From assembly GCF_003265325.1 (NCBI RefSeq), contig NZ_QGNX01000002.1, forward strand, positions 558,001-622,000: DNA of 64,000 nt, written 5' to 3'. Position numbers and translations under genes: made by a program. Shown here one piece after another: positions 56,688 to 64,000 of this stretch (its first letter is position 1; each line of letters begins with the position of its first letter). This DNA is from Oceanibium sediminis (GTDB taxonomy: Bacteria; Pseudomonadota; Alphaproteobacteria; Rhodobacterales; Rhodobacteraceae). The notes under the pieces are model-generated. The model did no database searches and was not told where the DNA came from. It saw only the letters and a program-made list of their open reading frames with translations.

Positions 56688-57770
56688 TCAATCCAGCGTA
56701 ATCGCGCGTTCTTCCTTGATGCTCTGCTCGGCCGCCAGCACGATGCGCAGCGAGTTCACAGCGGCATCCATCGACTCCGACAGGTCCAGGTCCTCGCGGA
56801 TCGCCTTGAGGAAGAATTCCTGCTCCCGGTCGCAAAGCTCCTGGTGGCCCGGCTCATCCTCCATCGACATGATCTCGTCCGGCTTCACGAAATTCTTGTC
56901 CGGCCCCACTTCGGCGTGGTGGTAGCGGATCGCGTCGGTCTTGGTGTGCTTGTCGATGTCGGCACTGTCCGAAAGCTTGCCCGCGTCGCTGCGCACCTCC
57001 TCGTTCGGAACGAGAGAGACGGCCCCCTTCGGCCCGACGATATCCTTCACGAAGAAGGCGGTTTCGGACATCATCGGCCCCCAGCCCGCCTCGTACCAGC
57101 CGACCGAGCCATCGTCGAAAGTCACGTGCAGGTGGCCATAGTTCTGCTTGTCCGCCGCATCCCACAGCGCCGCGCCGATGCCATGCACCCTGACAGGCTT
57201 TGCCTCTGTCAGCTGGCACATCACGTCGACGTAGTGAACACCGCAGTCCACGATGGGGATCAGGCTGTCGATCAGGTTCTTGTGCCACATCCACGCATCG
57301 CCCGAGGATTGCTGGTTCAGGTTCAGCCGCATCACCAGCGGCTTGCCCAGGGTCTTGCCCAGCTCGACGAACCTGATCCAGGACGGGTGCACGCGCAGGA
57401 TGTAGCCCAGAACCAGTTTCCGGTTCGTTTCCCGCGCCTTGGCGACGACGGCCTCGGCTTCCGCGTTCGTGGTGCCGATGGGCTTTTCCATGAAGACATG
57501 GGCACCCGCGTCCATCGCCTTGATGGCATAATTGGCATGGGTGTTGGGCCAGGTGTTGATCGACACCGCGTCGGGCTTCAACTCGGCCAGCGCGGCCTCG
57601 TAATCCTCGAACAGCGGGTAGCCCGCCAACTCCTCCGGGATCGCCTTGGACTTGATCGTGCGCGAGCAGATGCCGACGATTTCAAAGCCCTCAAGCCGGT
57701 GATAGGCGCTGGCGTGCGATGCGCCCATGTTGCCAAGCCCGACAACGAGAATGCGAACAGGATCGCTCAT
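56688..57770 (-). CDS. Gfo/Idh/MocA-family oxidoreductase
   Basis: A 360-residue NAD(P)-dependent dehydrogenase. ILVVGLGNMGASHASAYH is the Rossmann motif; VFMEKPIGTTNAEAEAVVAKA gives the family EKP lysine; IVDCGVHYVDVMCQL has the D-x3-H motif of the active site. Such enzymes oxidise sugars, inositols or related diols. In one operon with the ABC transporter and amidase. Confidence 0.92.
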   Translation of the reverse strand: MSDPVRILVVGLGNMGASHASAYHRLEGFEIVGICSRTIKSKAIPEELAGYPLFEDYEAALAELKPDAVSINTWPNTHANYAIKAMDAGAHVFMEKPIGTTNAEAEAVVAKARETNRKLVLGYILRVHPSWIRFVELGKTLGKPLVMRLNLNQQSSGDAWMWHKNLIDSLIPIVDCGVHYVDVMCQLTEAKPVRVHGIGAALWDAADKQNYGHLHVTFDDGSVGWYEAGWGPMMSETAFFVKDIVGPKGAVSLVPNEEVRSDAGKLSDSADIDKHTKTDAIRYHHAEVGPDKNFVKPDEIMSMEDEPGHQELCDREQEFFLKAIREDLDLSESMDAAVNSLRIVLAAEQSIKEERAITLD

Positions 57771-57834
57771 GGCTGGTTTCCCTCCCCCTTGTATGGATCG
57801 GGCGGCGGAAGGTGCCGCCGCCCGGTGTCATGGC

Positions 57835-58980
57835 TCAGATGGACTGATCGAAGATCGAGGCGCGCAGCGCGTCTACGTCCACCGCGGCCAGGTCCTCGTT
57901 CACTTCGGCGGCTTCGGCATCGGCCTTGACCTGGTCGTGGTCGAAATCGTTCGCCCCCGGGATCAGGTCGTTGGTGCAGACCTCCGACGCCTGGATCGGC
58001 TTCGAGTTCTGGCCGATCTCAGCCGACAGGTCGAAGAACTGCTGCCAGCTGGCCATGTCGTGCCAGCCCCAGCCCTCGCGCTTGGACATGTCGCCGCGGA
58101 AGACGTTCATCTGCTGGATGATCGACATCAGCCCAAGTTCGGGGCCGAGGTTGGACGCCAGCGTCGGGAATTCCTCGAACACGGCCTGAACGGCAGCGGC
58201 GGGATTGTGATGGGCGAACTCCATGCCCATGGCCCAGCCGCGCAGGTACTTTTCAAGGAATGCCGTCTTGTCGGCGTCTTCCAGGTCCGAGCCGCGGATC
58301 ACGAAGGTGTTGGCCGGCAGGGGCGAGTTCTGCACGCCCAGCCAGTACTCGAATTCCAACCCGGTGGAGATCCACTCCGCGCGCAGTCCTTCCCAGGACA
58401 GCGCCGCATCGCCCTGCCCCGCGGCAAGCGCGGTGCCCCAGGTCGGCCAGCCGGCCTCGATATAGGTGATGGTGGAAATGTCGACGCCCTGCGCGGCAAG
58501 CATCGGGTCCACGATGGGCTGCCAGGCGGCAGAGCCGAGCAGGATCGTCTTGCCCTCGATATCCTTCAGGTCCGACGGCCCCTCGCCCTTGCGGAAGGCA
58601 AGGCTGAAGGTGTCGAGCGCGCCCATGTGGAACACGGACTTCAGGTCCATCCCGTTCTCGATCCCGAAGGAAAAGACGCCGGGGCTGGGAAAGCCCATGT
58701 CGGCCTGGCCCACGTCAACGAACTTGACCGTCGCCGTGCCGTCGGACGGCCCCGGCTGCATTTCAACGTCGAGACCGTCGAAGTAGCCCATCTTCTTTCC
58801 GATCCAGAAACCGTAGTCATCCAGAACCTCAAGCGTGCCGCGTGGCGAGATCCAGGTGAACGGCCCGTCGTATGGCTCAGCCCGCAAGCGCGGCGCGCCA
58901 AGGCCAGTTACAATGACACCACCTGCGGTAACCTGGAGCAGTTGGCGCCGCGTCATCCCCGTGTTGGACTTGAATTTCAT
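57835..58980 (-). CDS. ABC transporter substrate-binding protein (NMT1/SsuA-like, Tat signal)
   Basis: A 381-residue periplasmic binding protein. The N-terminus MTRRQLLQVTAGGVIVTGLG is a twin-arginine signal. The mature part has DVGQADMGFPSPGVFSFG, GKTILLGSAAWQPIV and IEAGWPTWGTALAAGQGDAALS, as in NMT1/THI5-like proteins for pyrimidine, nitrate or sulfonate-type ligands. ATG at 58980 has GGAGG 7 nt upstream. The ligand cannot be told from sequence. Confidence 0.9.
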   Translation of the reverse strand: MKFKSNTGMTRRQLLQVTAGGVIVTGLGAPRLRAEPYDGPFTWISPRGTLEVLDDYGFWIGKKMGYFDGLDVEMQPGPSDGTATVKFVDVGQADMGFPSPGVFSFGIENGMDLKSVFHMGALDTFSLAFRKGEGPSDLKDIEGKTILLGSAAWQPIVDPMLAAQGVDISTITYIEAGWPTWGTALAAGQGDAALSWEGLRAEWISTGLEFEYWLGVQNSPLPANTFVIRGSDLEDADKTAFLEKYLRGWAMGMEFAHHNPAAAVQAVFEEFPTLASNLGPELGLMSIIQQMNVFRGDMSKREGWGWHDMASWQQFFDLSAEIGQNSKPIQASEVCTNDLIPGANDFDHDQVKADAEAAEVNEDLAAVDVDALRASIFDQSI

Positions 58981-59027
58981 TTTCAGCCTCCGTTGTGAAT
59001 ACTGGTTGGGTTGCCGGGTCCGCTGCC

Positions 59028-59852
59028 TCACGCCTCCCAGCTTGCCCATTTCTTGCCGATGAAAAAGAATATCACGTAGATCAGGATCCCGAGCGTCGAG
59101 AGAAGCAGAACAACCCCGAAGAATTGCGGCATCTGGATCATCGAGGAATAGGTCGTCAGCCGGTTGCCCAGCCCGAAGCCACCGCCGACCATCTCGGCCC
59201 CGACGGCCGTCAGCAGCCCGAAGATCGCCCCGATCATCAGCCCGACAAGGATCATCGGCAGCGCCATCGGGGCGCGCACCTTCCAGAAGATCTGAAGCGT
59301 GCTGGCCCCGTAGGACCGCGCCAGCGCGATCTTCTGGGAATCGACGCGCCGAAATCCCGTGGCCGAGTTGATCATCACCATCGGCCCAGAGGCCAGCGCA
59401 ACCGCGATGATGCGCGGCTCATACCCAAAGCCGAAACGCAGGATCAGCAGCGGCACCAGCGCCAGCATCGGCGTGGTGACAAGGATCAGTACGTAGGGCG
59501 CGATGATCTTTTCCGCGAAGGGAAACTGGGTGATGACCGCGGCCAGGACCATGCCGACCCCGGCCCCGATGGCGAAGCCGGAAAACAGCACCACCAGCGT
59601 ATGGCCCAGGTGCGGCAGGATCAGCGGAAAGTCGGTGATCAGCGCGCTCACGATGGCCGAGGGTGGCGGCAGGATATAGAGCGGCACCTCGAAGATCCGA
59701 AGCGCCAGTTCCATTCCCCCGATGACAATGACCGCCGTGGCGATGATGGCAAGGATCTCCAGCCGCGTCCGCAATCCGCCTGTCCCGAAGGAGGACAGGG
59801 ACTGAAACCCCTTACCCACGTCAGACCCAACGACACCGCCATCTTCGCTCAT
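59028..59852 (-). CDS. ABC transporter permease
   Basis: A 274-residue inner-membrane protein with about six helices and the cytoplasmic EAA-like loop: KIALARSYGASTLQIFWKVRAPMALPM in two stretches, the site where the ATPase docks. Sequence type is the SsuC/TauC family that pairs with NMT1-like binding proteins. Lies between the ATPase and binding-protein genes, 4 bp after the ATPase stop. Confidence 0.92.
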   Translation of the reverse strand: MSEDGGVVGSDVGKGFQSLSSFGTGGLRTRLEILAIIATAVIVIGGMELALRIFEVPLYILPPPSAIVSALITDFPLILPHLGHTLVVLFSGFAIGAGVGMVLAAVITQFPFAEKIIAPYVLILVTTPMLALVPLLILRFGFGYEPRIIAVALASGPMVMINSATGFRRVDSQKIALARSYGASTLQIFWKVRAPMALPMILVGLMIGAIFGLLTAVGAEMVGGGFGLGNRLTTYSSMIQMPQFFGVVLLLSTLGILIYVIFFFIGKKWASWEA

Positions 59853-59856
59853 CCGA

Positions 59857-60642
59857 TCACCCCTTTGCTTCCGCCAGTTTCTTCGCCTGATGGCCGTAGA
59901 TGTCGCCCTTGATCCTGTAGGTCAGGTCATAGGCTTCCTTGCCGGCCATGATCTCCATCGTGCGCGGGCGTTCGAACGGAATCTCATACTCGCTCTGAAC
60001 GCGCCCGGGACGCGGGCTCAGCACCACGACGCGATCCGACAGGAACAGCGCCTCCTCGATGGAGTGGGTGATGAAGACGATCGTCGTATGGGTTTCCATC
60101 CAGATTTCCTCGACGAGCTTGTTCATCTCGTCCCGCGTGAACGCGTCCAGCGCACCGAAGGGCTCGTCCATCAGCAGGACGGACGGGCGCAGCGACAGCG
60201 CCCGCACGATGGCGGCGCGTTGCTGCATGCCACCGGACAGCTCGCGCGGGAAATTGCGCTCGAACCCGGTCAGTTGGACCCGTTCCATCAGGTGCTCGAT
60301 CCAGTCCCTGTCGGGCGTCTGGCCCTTGATCTCGAACGGGAACAGGATGTTGTCCATAAGGTTGCGCCAGGGCAGCAGGTTGGCGTCCTGGAACACCAGG
60401 CCGATGTCGGGGTGCGGGCCGGTGATGGGCTTGCCGTCCAGCAGGATCTGACCGTCCGTCAGATTATGCAGACCCGACATCGCCCAGAGCAGGGTCGTCT
60501 TGCCGCAACCGGACGGCCCGACGATGGAGACGATGGTATTCGGCGCAACATCGAATGAACAATTCTCCAACGCCACCCTGTCGCCATACCGCATCCCGGC
60601 ATTCCTGACGGCAAGCTTCGCCTGCGCTGCATATTCGCCCAT
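59857..60642 (-). CDS. ABC transporter ATP-binding protein
   Basis: A 261-residue ATPase of the SsuB/TauB type: GPSGCGKTTLLW (Walker A), VFQDANLLPWRNLMDN (Q-loop), LSGGMQQRAAIVRALS (signature), LLMDEPFGALDAFTR (Walker B and D-loop) and VFITHSIEEALFLSDR (H-loop). ATG at 60642 is chosen; it is the first gene of the operon and begins just downstream of a palindromic operator. Confidence 0.94.
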   Translation of the reverse strand: MGEYAAQAKLAVRNAGMRYGDRVALENCSFDVAPNTIVSIVGPSGCGKTTLLWAMSGLHNLTDGQILLDGKPITGPHPDIGLVFQDANLLPWRNLMDNILFPFEIKGQTPDRDWIEHLMERVQLTGFERNFPRELSGGMQQRAAIVRALSLRPSVLLMDEPFGALDAFTRDEMNKLVEEIWMETHTTIVFITHSIEEALFLSDRVVVLSPRPGRVQSEYEIPFERPRTMEIMAGKEAYDLTYRIKGDIYGHQAKKLAEAKG

Positions 60643-60701
60643 TAAATCACGCCCCTCCGTCCAGACCACACCAACTGAATGGCGACTCGACAGGGAAAGT
60701 C

Positions 60702-60799
60702 TGTAACTAACTTACAAACCTGTCAATAACCTATCGAGAACAGGTAAGTAGCCAATAAACTATGGACAAAATCGATATTTCTGTGCGTAAGTAACTTAC
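60702..60799. promoter_or_regulatory. two matching operators between the ABC operon and rpiR
   Basis: GTAACTAACTTAC (60703-60715) and GTAAGTAACTTAC (60787-60799) differ by one base; the second is a perfect 13-bp palindrome. A half-site GGTAAGTAG lies between them. They flank the two divergent promoters and are the natural binding sites for the adjacent RpiR protein. Confidence 0.65.
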
Positions 60800-60840
60800 A
60801 GAATCAGATTATGCGGAGCGGATTGCGCAAAGGACAATGC

Positions 60841-61764
60841 ATGTCACCGACCGAAGAAACCGCATCATATGGCGATACAGCGGCCCGGCTTCCTGACATT
60901 ATCGGAAAGATAAAGGACACTTACTCCGAGCTGCGCCCCGCCGAACAATCCGTCGCGAACGCGATCCTGTCCGACGTGCAGGAAGCCGTGCGCGCCAGCA
61001 ACGCCGAGATCGCGCTGAGGGCCGGCGTCAGCCAGCCCACGGTGACCCGGTTCTGCCGTTCCATCGGCTGCGAAGGGGTCCGGGACTTCAAGTTGCAGCT
61101 TGCCCAATCCCTGGCCGTGGGCGAGGCCTTCCTCGCCTCGGGGCCGACCGAAACGCTGCCGGGCGAACACCCGCCCTTCTGGGGATCGGTCCTTGGCGAG
61201 GCGCGCGCCGCCATCCGCGAGGTTGAACGCCAGGTCCCGCCCGAAGACGTGCTGAAAGCCGCCGAGATCCTGTCCAATGCCGGGCGCATCGCGACCTTCG
61301 GCGTCGGCGGCTCCTCAGCCTCGCTCGCGCTGGAGGCTCAGGTCCGGCTGTTTCGCTACGGGCTGGCGGTGGAGGTCTGCAACGAGCCCTACATGGCCCG
61401 CATGACCGCGGCCACCCTGAAGCCGGGCGACGTGTTTCTCGCAATCTCCGCTACGGGCCGCACCCCGGAGGTGATCGAAGCGGTCGAGGTCGCCAACCGC
61501 TACGGCGCAAGGACCATCGCGATCACCAGCCCGTCCTCGCCGCTGGCAAACGCCGCCTCGCTGACCCTGTCGGTCCATATCGCGGAATACCCGGACGCGC
61601 TGACCCCCTCGGCATCACGCTTCGCCTTCCTGGCGATCCTGGACGTGGTTGCCGCCGGCACGGGCTACCGGCTGGGCCCGAAGGCGCGGGAAAACCTACG
61701 GCGGATCAAGTTCAACATCATGCATGCCCGGCAAAGCGAAGCGCTTGAGCCACTGGGAGACTGA
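60841..61764 (+). CDS. RpiR-family transcriptional regulator
   Basis: A 307-residue regulator with an N-terminal RpiR helix-turn-helix (ASNAEIALRAGVSQPTVTRFC, about 59-78, preceded by LRPAEQSVANAIL) and a C-terminal SIS sugar-phosphate domain (FGVGGSSASLALEAQVRL, then FLAISATGRTPEVIEA). ATG at 60841 (MSPTEET) is preferred over one ten codons upstream. Divergent from the ABC operon, with two strong operator candidates between them. SIS domains usually bind phosphosugars. Confidence 0.9.
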   Translation: MSPTEETASYGDTAARLPDIIGKIKDTYSELRPAEQSVANAILSDVQEAVRASNAEIALRAGVSQPTVTRFCRSIGCEGVRDFKLQLAQSLAVGEAFLASGPTETLPGEHPPFWGSVLGEARAAIREVERQVPPEDVLKAAEILSNAGRIATFGVGGSSASLALEAQVRLFRYGLAVEVCNEPYMARMTAATLKPGDVFLAISATGRTPEVIEAVEVANRYGARTIAITSPSSPLANAASLTLSVHIAEYPDALTPSASRFAFLAILDVVAAGTGYRLGPKARENLRRIKFNIMHARQSEALEPLGD

Positions 61765-61773
61765 GAGGCAACT

Positions 61774-63546
61774 ATGGATAGGGAAATCGACACCTGGTTG
61801 CAGGCGTTGGAGGCTGCGCTCAAGACTGGCGACAGCGGCAAGGTGGCGGCACTGTTCGAACCCGGCGGGTACTGGCGCGATCTTCTGAGCTTCACCTGGA
61901 ACATCGTGACGCTGGAAGGGCGCGACGCGATTGCCGACATGCTGGACGCCTGCCTCGCCCACACCGCCCCCGCGAATTTCCGCCGCACGGGCAAGGCGGA
62001 GTCCATGGAAAACGGCGCGGCCGCCTGGATCAGCTTTGAAACCGCCAGCGGGCTGTGCCAGGGCCGCGTCACCCTCCGCGACGGGCTGTGCCACATCCTG
62101 ATGACCGCGCTGGACGACCTGAAGGGTCACGAGGAACCGCGCGGCCACCGCCGCCCCCTTGGCGTGGCCCACGGCAGCGGGCGAAACCGGAAGACCTGGT
62201 CCGAAAAACGGGCCGAAACCATCGAGCGACTGGGCACACTGGACCAGCCCGAGGTGCTGATCATCGGCGGCGGCCAGGGCGGGGTCGCCCTTGCCGCACG
62301 GCTCAAAAGCCTCGGCGTGCCCGCGTTGATCGTCGAGAAGAACCCGCGCATCGGCGACAGCTGGCGCAACCGCTACCGCAGCCTCGTTCTGCACGACCCG
62401 GTCTGGTACGACCACCTTCCCTACCTGCCTTTCCCGGAGACGTGGCCCGTCTTCTGCCCGAAGGACAAGATCGGCGACTGGCTCGAAGCCTATGCGCTCA
62501 TCTTCGAGCTGGACGCCTGGACCTCCTCCAGCTGCGAGAACGCGCAATGGGACGCCGAGGCAGGGCACTGGCACGTCACCGTGGACCGCGCCGGGGAAAG
62601 CGTCGCCCTGACACCGCGCCAACTGGTCTTCTGTACCGGGGCCTATGGCCCGCCCAACGTGCCGGACTTCCCCGGACAGGAGGATTTCGAAGGCACGATC
62701 CTGCACTCGGCCGACTATGCCTCCGGCGCGGACTGGGCTGGCAAACGCGCGGTCGTCATCGGCGCGGGAAGCTCGGCACATGACGTTGCCGCCGACCTGT
62801 GGGAAGCAGGCGCGGAGGTGACGATGTACCAGCGCCGCCCGTCCATCGTGGTGCGCTCCGAGACGCTGATGAAGCATGGTTTCGATATCTATTCGCAGGA
62901 CGCCGTGGACAACGGCATCACGACCGAGAAAGCCGACATGCTGGCCGCCGCGACTCCATATGCGCTGTTCACCGGATGGCAGAAACGGCTCTATGACCTG
63001 ATCCGGCGTGAGGACGCGGACTTCTACGCGCGCCTCGGCCGCGCCGGTTTCAGTTATGATTTCGGCGAGGACGACAGCGGGCTGATGATGCGCGCCCTGC
63101 GCACGGCGTCTGGCTACTACATCGACGTGGGCACCTCGACCCTGATCGCGGATGGCGACATCGGCATTGTCTCGGGGGACACGATCGAACGGCTGACCCC
63201 GGGCGGCATCCGCTTCAGCTCGGGCCGGGAAATCGAGGCCGACCTGATCGTCGCCTGTATCGGCTACCAGTCCATGAACGAGGCCGTCGCCGGCATTGTC
63301 GACCGCGACACCGCCGATCTGGTCGGCCCCTGCTGGGGCCTCGGCTCCGGCGTCCGCGGCGACCCGGGCCCATGGCTTGGGGAATTGCGCAACATGTGGA
63401 AGCCGACGGCCCAGGAAGGGCTATGGTTCCACGGCGGAAACCTGGCGCTGTCGCGATTCTACTCCCGCTTTGTCGCACTCCAGCTGAAAGCCCGGCAAGA
63501 GGGGATCCCGACGCCTATTTACGAGGCCATACCAGGTTCGGCTTAG
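61774..63546 (+). CDS. flavin-containing monooxygenase with N-terminal NTF2-like domain
   Basis: A 590-residue two-part protein. Residues 1-120 resemble an NTF2/SnoaL cone (DREIDTWLQALEAALKTGD then NIVTLEGRDAIADML). The rest is a flavin monooxygenase: LIIGGGQGGVALAARL (FAD, about 164-179), FEGTILHSADY (FMO signature F-x-G-x3-H, about 306) and VVIGAGSSAHDVAADL (NADPH, about 327-342), then IVACIGYQS near the C-terminus. It lies 9 bp after rpiR in the same direction. Likely acts on the same substrate as the divergent operon, by N- or Baeyer-Villiger oxidation; inferred. Confidence 0.88.
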   Translation: MDREIDTWLQALEAALKTGDSGKVAALFEPGGYWRDLLSFTWNIVTLEGRDAIADMLDACLAHTAPANFRRTGKAESMENGAAAWISFETASGLCQGRVTLRDGLCHILMTALDDLKGHEEPRGHRRPLGVAHGSGRNRKTWSEKRAETIERLGTLDQPEVLIIGGGQGGVALAARLKSLGVPALIVEKNPRIGDSWRNRYRSLVLHDPVWYDHLPYLPFPETWPVFCPKDKIGDWLEAYALIFELDAWTSSSCENAQWDAEAGHWHVTVDRAGESVALTPRQLVFCTGAYGPPNVPDFPGQEDFEGTILHSADYASGADWAGKRAVVIGAGSSAHDVAADLWEAGAEVTMYQRRPSIVVRSETLMKHGFDIYSQDAVDNGITTEKADMLAAATPYALFTGWQKRLYDLIRREDADFYARLGRAGFSYDFGEDDSGLMMRALRTASGYYIDVGTSTLIADGDIGIVSGDTIERLTPGGIRFSSGREIEADLIVACIGYQSMNEAVAGIVDRDTADLVGPCWGLGSGVRGDPGPWLGELRNMWKPTAQEGLWFHGGNLALSRFYSRFVALQLKARQEGIPTPIYEAIPGSA

Positions 63547-63567
63547 GCGGGCAGGTTCCCGCCCGCC
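63546..63567 (+). terminator. hairpin after the monooxygenase gene
   Basis: GGCGGGC (63546-63552), 8-nt loop, GCCCGCC (63561-63567), starting at the stop codon. GC-rich stem without a clear T-run. Confidence 0.45.
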
Positions 63568-63653
63568 CCGGGGAAGCGGTAGACGCGCCACTTCGAGACC
63601 GGAGCTTGCCGAAGCTGACTCTAGAGATAGCCGCAGACCTCGGGCGGACGGTC

Positions 63654-63972
63654 CTACCGATCGTGCAGGCCATTCAGAATGAACCGCGGAAAGGCATCGA
63701 GCTGGGCGGGGTCGAGATCAAGGCACGCGACCGATACCGCGACGGCATGCTCGGAGCCGCTTCCCCCTTTAGTCGGTCGTGCGTTTTCACCCCGCAGAAC
63801 CGGCAGGAACAATGGGTGATGACCGCTGCGGGGAACGGCAAGATCCACGAGCGGGATTTCGTGCAGCTCGAGCAGTTGCACCGGATCGTCAGCGTATCCG
63901 GCGCCATCGACGCGGTATAGCGCACCGCGCCGCGCCACAGTGGCAACCGCCGGTTAATACTTCTGCGGTCAT
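63654..63972 (-). pseudogene. GFA-family (Mss4-like zinc) pseudogene with two frameshifts
   Basis: Read through three frames the minus strand gives a shortened GFA protein: MTAEVLTGGCHCGA, then VRYTAS and RCNCSSCTKSRSWILPFPA, then CRFCGVKTH, then ARPTKGGSGSEHAVAV and LDLDPAQLDAFPRFILNGL. The zinc cysteines are present. The first shift fits a 5-bp tandem duplication in GGCGCGGCGCGG (near 63925). The second fits loss of one GCAC unit (near 63778). About 20-25 residues expected between the second and third parts are also missing. A dead gene or, less likely, sequence errors. Confidence 0.6.
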
Positions 63973-64000
63973 GCCCGCACCTTCGCCGCATCCACCGCCG

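Noticed and set aside
54492-57929. Plus-strand open frame of 1145 codons opposite the deacetylase, amidase and dehydrogenase genes
   Set aside because: It crosses three clear genes on the other strand including their gaps and has no domain; a GC artefact.

Overview
The window comes from a GC-rich alphaproteobacterium, almost certainly a member of the Rhodobacterales (Roseobacter/Rhodobacter type). Evidence: the sdhCDAB, mdh and sucCD-sucAB-lpd set lies close together, intermixed with ethylmalonyl-CoA pathway genes (ccr, ecm, mesaconyl-CoA hydratase, malyl-CoA lyase/thioesterase). A luxR-luxI quorum-sensing pair, an intracellular PHA depolymerase and many family-typical small proteins (DUF1194, DUF1737, NnrU, FYDLN-type TIGR02300, DUF805) agree with this. 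All assignments are from reading the sequence; no database search was run.

Layout. 1-3.9 kb: truncated DUF1194 gene, RecD-like helicase, luxI and luxR. 4.1-8.7 kb: ccr, a PilJ-N-type periplasmic protein and ecm. 8.8-10.2 kb: two convergent sulfotransferases. 10.3-14.9 kb: sdhC-sdhD-sdhA-(hypothetical, two paralogous lipoproteins)-sdhB. 15-17.8 kb: mesaconyl-CoA hydratase, DUF1737, nnrU-like, malyl-CoA lyase-type. 18-30.6 kb: mdh, sucC, sucD, DUF805, two coupled sulfotransferases, sucA, sucB, several small proteins, lpd. 30.7-34.6 kb: GntR regulator, SH3 protein, YgjP-type peptidase, phaZ, FYDLN protein. Together these genes run acetyl-CoA/C2 assimilation (ethylmalonyl-CoA pathway) into the TCA cycle.

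34.7-53.5 kb is an integrated mobilisable element inserted at the 3' end of a tRNA-Ala(GGC) gene. It carries a large serine recombinase whose 3' end is antisense to the tRNA, a VirD4-like coupling protein, MobA/MobC and the antirestriction protein ArdC, but no mating-pair genes. Its cargo is defence: a Hachiman pair (hamA/hamB), an AbiE toxin-antitoxin pair in one overlapping operon with a HEPN-motif protein and a DUF6602-type putative nuclease, and a second, orphan HEPN-motif protein. This is the most interesting block.

54.1-63.5 kb is a chromosomal catabolic cluster. An ABC importer (NMT1-like binding protein, permease, ATPase), a Gfo/Idh/MocA dehydrogenase, an amidase and an amidohydrolase/deacetylase form one operon. 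Opposite it are an RpiR regulator and a flavin monooxygenase. The substrate is unknown, probably an amide-containing small molecule. The window ends in a doubly frameshifted GFA-family pseudogene.

Non-coding signals found by eye include: two GTGATCAC palindrome pairs with identical 21-bp spacing, each about 140 bp before sdhC and sucC; a shared GCG(T/G)AATATT motif before ccr, ecm and the malyl-CoA lyase gene; a hairpin that buries the luxI Shine-Dalgarno; and paired operators for the RpiR, AbiE and VirD4 promoters.
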